The translations under genes were made by a program, and so were the position numbers. Of a stretch of DNA of 64,000 nucleotides, positions 63,904 through 64,000 are shown in pieces. The stretch comes from Nocardia asteroides (GTDB taxonomy: Bacteria; Actinomycetota; Actinomycetes; Mycobacteriales; Mycobacteriaceae): NCBI GenBank assembly GCA_019930625.1, contig CP082844.1:1364001-1428000 (forward strand), read 5' to 3'. The notes under the pieces are model-generated. The model made no database searches and was not told where the DNA came from. It saw only the letters and a list, made by a program, of their open reading frames with translations. The first letter of the stretch is position 1. Every line of letters starts with the position of its first letter.

Positions 63904-64000
63904 CTACCGACGACCTGACCCGACGGGGTCGGCCAGGCTCTCCATCGGTAGCTGATCATCCTCTGGCGCTCCAAACGGATGCGCCCGTAATCCGCAGCAA

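Overview
The window is 64 kb of high-GC actinobacterial chromosome. Codon usage with G or C in nearly every third position, many GTG and TTG starts, leaderless genes, a GroEL2-type chaperonin under CIRCE control, a KasA-like condensing enzyme and a gene set shared with Mycobacterium tuberculosis (groEL2, psd, pssA, the p97-like ATPase, Rv0433-type ligase, sodC, Rv0430/Rv0431 homologues, def, GNAT, xthA, thiC) point to a mycolic-acid actinomycete, most likely Nocardia or a close relative. I see no rRNA, tRNA, CRISPR array, transposase or phage gene.

Layout. 1-13.6 kb: a mixed region with a PPOX/F420 oxidoreductase, two decayed gene fragments (a SnoaL-like tail and an ECF41/SigJ sigma factor), a polysaccharide deacetylase, lipoamide dehydrogenase with a divergent AraC regulator, an MDR oxidoreductase, three small secreted proteins (two are tandem paralogues), an M19 dipeptidase, an AMIN-like secreted protein, a prolyl oligopeptidase, a hydrolase and a TetR regulator. 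13.6-21.2 kb: HAD phosphatase, a MarR/SMP-30 divergent pair with two palindromic operators, groEL, glutamine-dependent NAD synthetase and a SUFU-domain protein. 21.2-28.4 kb: an unusual HTH-Clp_N protein with paired operators, an ECF41 sigma factor with its oxidoreductase partner, the psd-pssA phospholipid operon, a GlsB-type membrane protein, FabH and an SRPBCC protein.

28.5-32.3 kb holds the most interesting unit: a response-regulator/thioredoxin-reductase fusion, a cyclic-nucleotide-binding histidine kinase and a UBP-type zinc-finger protein, packed with a 15-nt gap and a 4-nt overlap, so probably one signalling-redox device. 32.4-35.2 kb: a lipoprotein and a p97/Cdc48-like double AAA ATPase whose first ATPase module looks degenerate. 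35.2-42.7 kb: a membrane protein and a complete Mrp-type Na+/H+ antiporter operon (A-B fused, C, D, E, F, G), each gene overlapping the next.

42.8-52.3 kb: a flavodoxin-fold quinone reductase with a divergent AraC regulator, a PAP2 membrane phosphatase, then the M. tuberculosis-like block (ligase, sodC, LytR_C protein, DUF3263 protein, def, GNAT, xthA) and a TetR gene. 52.4-58 kb: tyrosine/homogentisate degradation (hmgA-fahA), a small secreted protein, a conserved hypothetical, and thiC behind a TPP riboswitch. 57.6-64 kb: MarR/SnoaL pair, TetR/KasA-like pair with a thioesterase, and a more A/T-rich tail with a membrane protein, an overlapping 58-residue microprotein, a DUF5919-like protein and an inositol-monophosphatase-family enzyme.

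A recurring theme is leaderless initiation: at least ten genes have a TANNNT -10 box 5-8 nt (mostly exactly 6 nt) before the start codon and no Shine-Dalgarno sequence, which also fixes several start sites. All product names come from reading motifs by eye; no database search was run.
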